From the NCBI GenBank assembly GCA_029721435.1, contig CM056580.1:29010367-29074366 (forward strand): a stretch of DNA of 64,000 bases. The letters run 5' to 3'. A model generated the notes under the pieces. It ran no database searches. It saw only the letters and a list, made by a program, of their open reading frames with translations, and was not told the DNA's origin. This document shows, piece after piece, positions 62,037 to 64,000 of this stretch; position 1 is the stretch's first letter; each line of letters opens with the position of its first letter. The position numbers were made by a program, and so were the translations under genes. This DNA comes from Gymnothorax reevesii (Eukaryota > Chordata > Actinopteri > Anguilliformes > Muraenidae).

Positions 62037-64000
62037 AAGCTGACACCCAAAAATGTCCAAAATAAAAATAAAAAAAAAATCAGAAGAAAACACAGGCAGA
62101 AAGCAGGGTCTCTATAGATACACACATTGCCACACACTTTCAGTGAGTCATTAGAAATGATGAGAGGGATTAGTTTTGTAAGGGTCTATTGTTTTTAGGA
62201 AAATCCTGCTCTGTATACCTTTAACTTGTTAAACTTTTTCTCTCTGATTTCACGCCAGTCAATGAGAAGAACCCTGAAACCCTGTTGTGTCTGAAGTCTT
62301 CCCACTTCTTCATACTTTCCGTAAGAAACTTTCTTCAAACTTTTGACAGATCAGCACAATTGATAGTTTACTGATGTTAAACAACTTTTAGCTTTATTTT
62401 CAGTTTTCAGAAGATACAATTCATTGTGAACTCCAAAAAGCTTGAGCACTTTGGGCTCCAGAAAAAAAACCCAAACCCCCAAAGTTCAAACAAACAGACA
62501 CAAATCCATCAGGATTTTTTGAGATGATGTCACTCAGTTTTTAAGCAGTGAACTTTTGTTTTCAATGAGTTTGTGGGGTTTTCTTTTCATCCGGTCAAAT
62601 GCATTCATTTTCAGTAGTTTTTCAGCCATTTTTCCAACAGAGTGTTCATCTCATTTAGCGCAAATACCGTCAACTTTTTGATATCCTGCATTGCTTCTAC
62701 TTCCCACAATTTTAAACATTTAAACTGTATCACTGTTTTAATTATTGTGACTACTATTCAAATACACTACTTAAGCTACTTAACAGCTTCAAATTCACCC
62801 TTTCAAACTTTTTCAGGTAGAAGAAAGAATGCAGACCAATTTTTCTGGAGAGAACGTAGCCTTCAACAGATTCAAGATAACGTTTCACACCTGCTTTTCT
62901 GACCAATATAGAGGATCTTACTCAAGTGAGCGTCATATGAAAGTTATGGAACCAGCTGGGTAAATTTTGCGTTCGTTGCGAGACTCAGCGAGCAACAAAC
63001 CCAACATTTACTTAACGAGTTTTAGTACTTTATCATGATACGACCAAGAGTATAAGATTTTGTTTTTTCTAATAACCGAATTGCGTTATTAGAATTATTG
63101 CGCCTATTGTATGTTAGCACTGCGCTACCTACATCGCTCTGCTTAGTCTCTGAGTCCTTCGCAGACCTTCGCAGCTGAACGAGCAACGGTTTGTAAATTC
63201 ACTCAGTTGAAAAGCAAAATAATGTGAACTTAGTTATGTGAGTGGTGCTTGACTAGCTTGCTACAGCGTTGAGCCATTCGATTTAACCAACGTTACACAC
63301 TTGGTATTTAGCTTGGCGGAGTATAAACAACATGACGTAATGCAAAGCAATTCTTCCCCCCAGAGCCATCCCCCACGTTACCAGCCAATGAAATTTTCGC
63401 AAAAATGATAATATTAACATAGGGTAATATCAAAAATATATCATGAGCTGGGCTATAGGAAAGTACTGCTCTTACGGGATTATATTCATTTTCCGCAACG
63501 ACAAAAACTTACCACAAGATATGGACATAGGCTGCTAATTTAGTCAAATGCCGCAGAAATTAAAGAAAAAAACGGAGTCGGTCTACATAGTCCGCACAAT
63601 TTTCATAATTTTCGGAGTTCAATTCAAATCAACTTAAAATAAATTTTTAAAAAAAAACAAACACCATTTTGTTTTTGACACCCAGCAATGCACGGGAAAA
63701 AAGATACAATGCCTACCTTCTTCCTGCTACCGGACGACATATTCAGGCAGGTTTGTGTAAGTCAAGACCGTGATTTGCACTCTTCTCCCGGGATTCAGAG
63801 GGCAGACTGGCTATTCTGTAAGTCCCTTCAACGTAAAACAGACCTTTCGGACCTGTCAATCACATGCAGCAAAACAACCAATCACGTTGCCTTGTAACAC
63901 CCACATTATGTAATAACACCGCATTGTGCAATAATGTAGTAAATTTTCACCTAAATATGTAATAATTCCGCATTTTGTAATAAACATCTTGAACGCAGTA
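62037..64000. other. Intergenic sequence without recognisable feature
   Basis: Contains only short frames with no recognisable similarity. 63100-63330 is somewhat richer in CpG than its surroundings. Neither another BHMT exon nor the neighbouring DMGDH gene expected from human synteny was seen here. Confidence 0.5.

Noticed and set aside
63688..63897. 69-codon plus-strand frame near the right edge
   Set aside because: No similarity to the expected neighbour DMGDH or any recognised protein; no splice context.

Overview
This window looks like teleost fish nuclear DNA. The protein-coding part is intron-rich and sparse, the two recognisable genes are vertebrate-specific neighbours, and most of the rest is a dense, nested collection of DNA transposons (Tc1-like, hAT, piggyBac-like, many MITEs) plus LINE fragments typical of fish. 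The species cannot be fixed from the sequence.

Genes. Both genes are on the minus strand. JMY (junction-mediating and regulatory protein, an actin nucleation factor and p300 cofactor) has coding exon 1 at 42756-43616 and exon 2 at 12815-12988, separated by an intron of about 29.8 kb; its remaining exons must lie left of position 1. Upstream of it on the same strand, betaine-homocysteine S-methyltransferase (BHMT family) runs from about 54.3 kb down to its stop at 47202; seven exons (human-equivalent exons 2-8) can be drawn with compatible phases. BHMT followed by JMY on the same strand is the human 5q14 order, so this is conserved synteny. The BHMT copy is unusual: exon 2 is followed by GA rather than GT, the first coding exon cannot be found, and the protein stops about 35 residues early, as mammalian BHMT2 does.

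Layout. 1-12814 is JMY intron 2: a MITE with internal tandem repeats (2146-2608), a retroposed piece (3022-3424), a hAT element with perfect 8-bp target duplication (3535-5216) and a piggyBac-like element flanked by TTAA (5242-7596) that contains a 348-bp tandem repeat and a Tc1-like element. 12989-42755 is JMY intron 1: LINE remnants, six Tc1-like copies, a 4.1-kb element with about 630-bp terminal inverted repeats that itself sits inside a Tc1 remnant and is in turn invaded by another Tc1-like element, a hAT inside a Tc1, and a retroposed insert inside another Tc1. 43617-47201 is the short JMY-BHMT intergenic region with three MITEs. 47202-54316 is BHMT. 54317-64000 is upstream of BHMT: a hAT (55335-56718), a decayed THAP-domain sequence, a hAT nested in a hAT (57406-59920) and two adjacent LINE 3' portions.

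No tRNA, rRNA, CRISPR or operon-like structure is visible. Exon boundaries are inferred from splice consensus and protein similarity recalled from family knowledge, not from transcripts.
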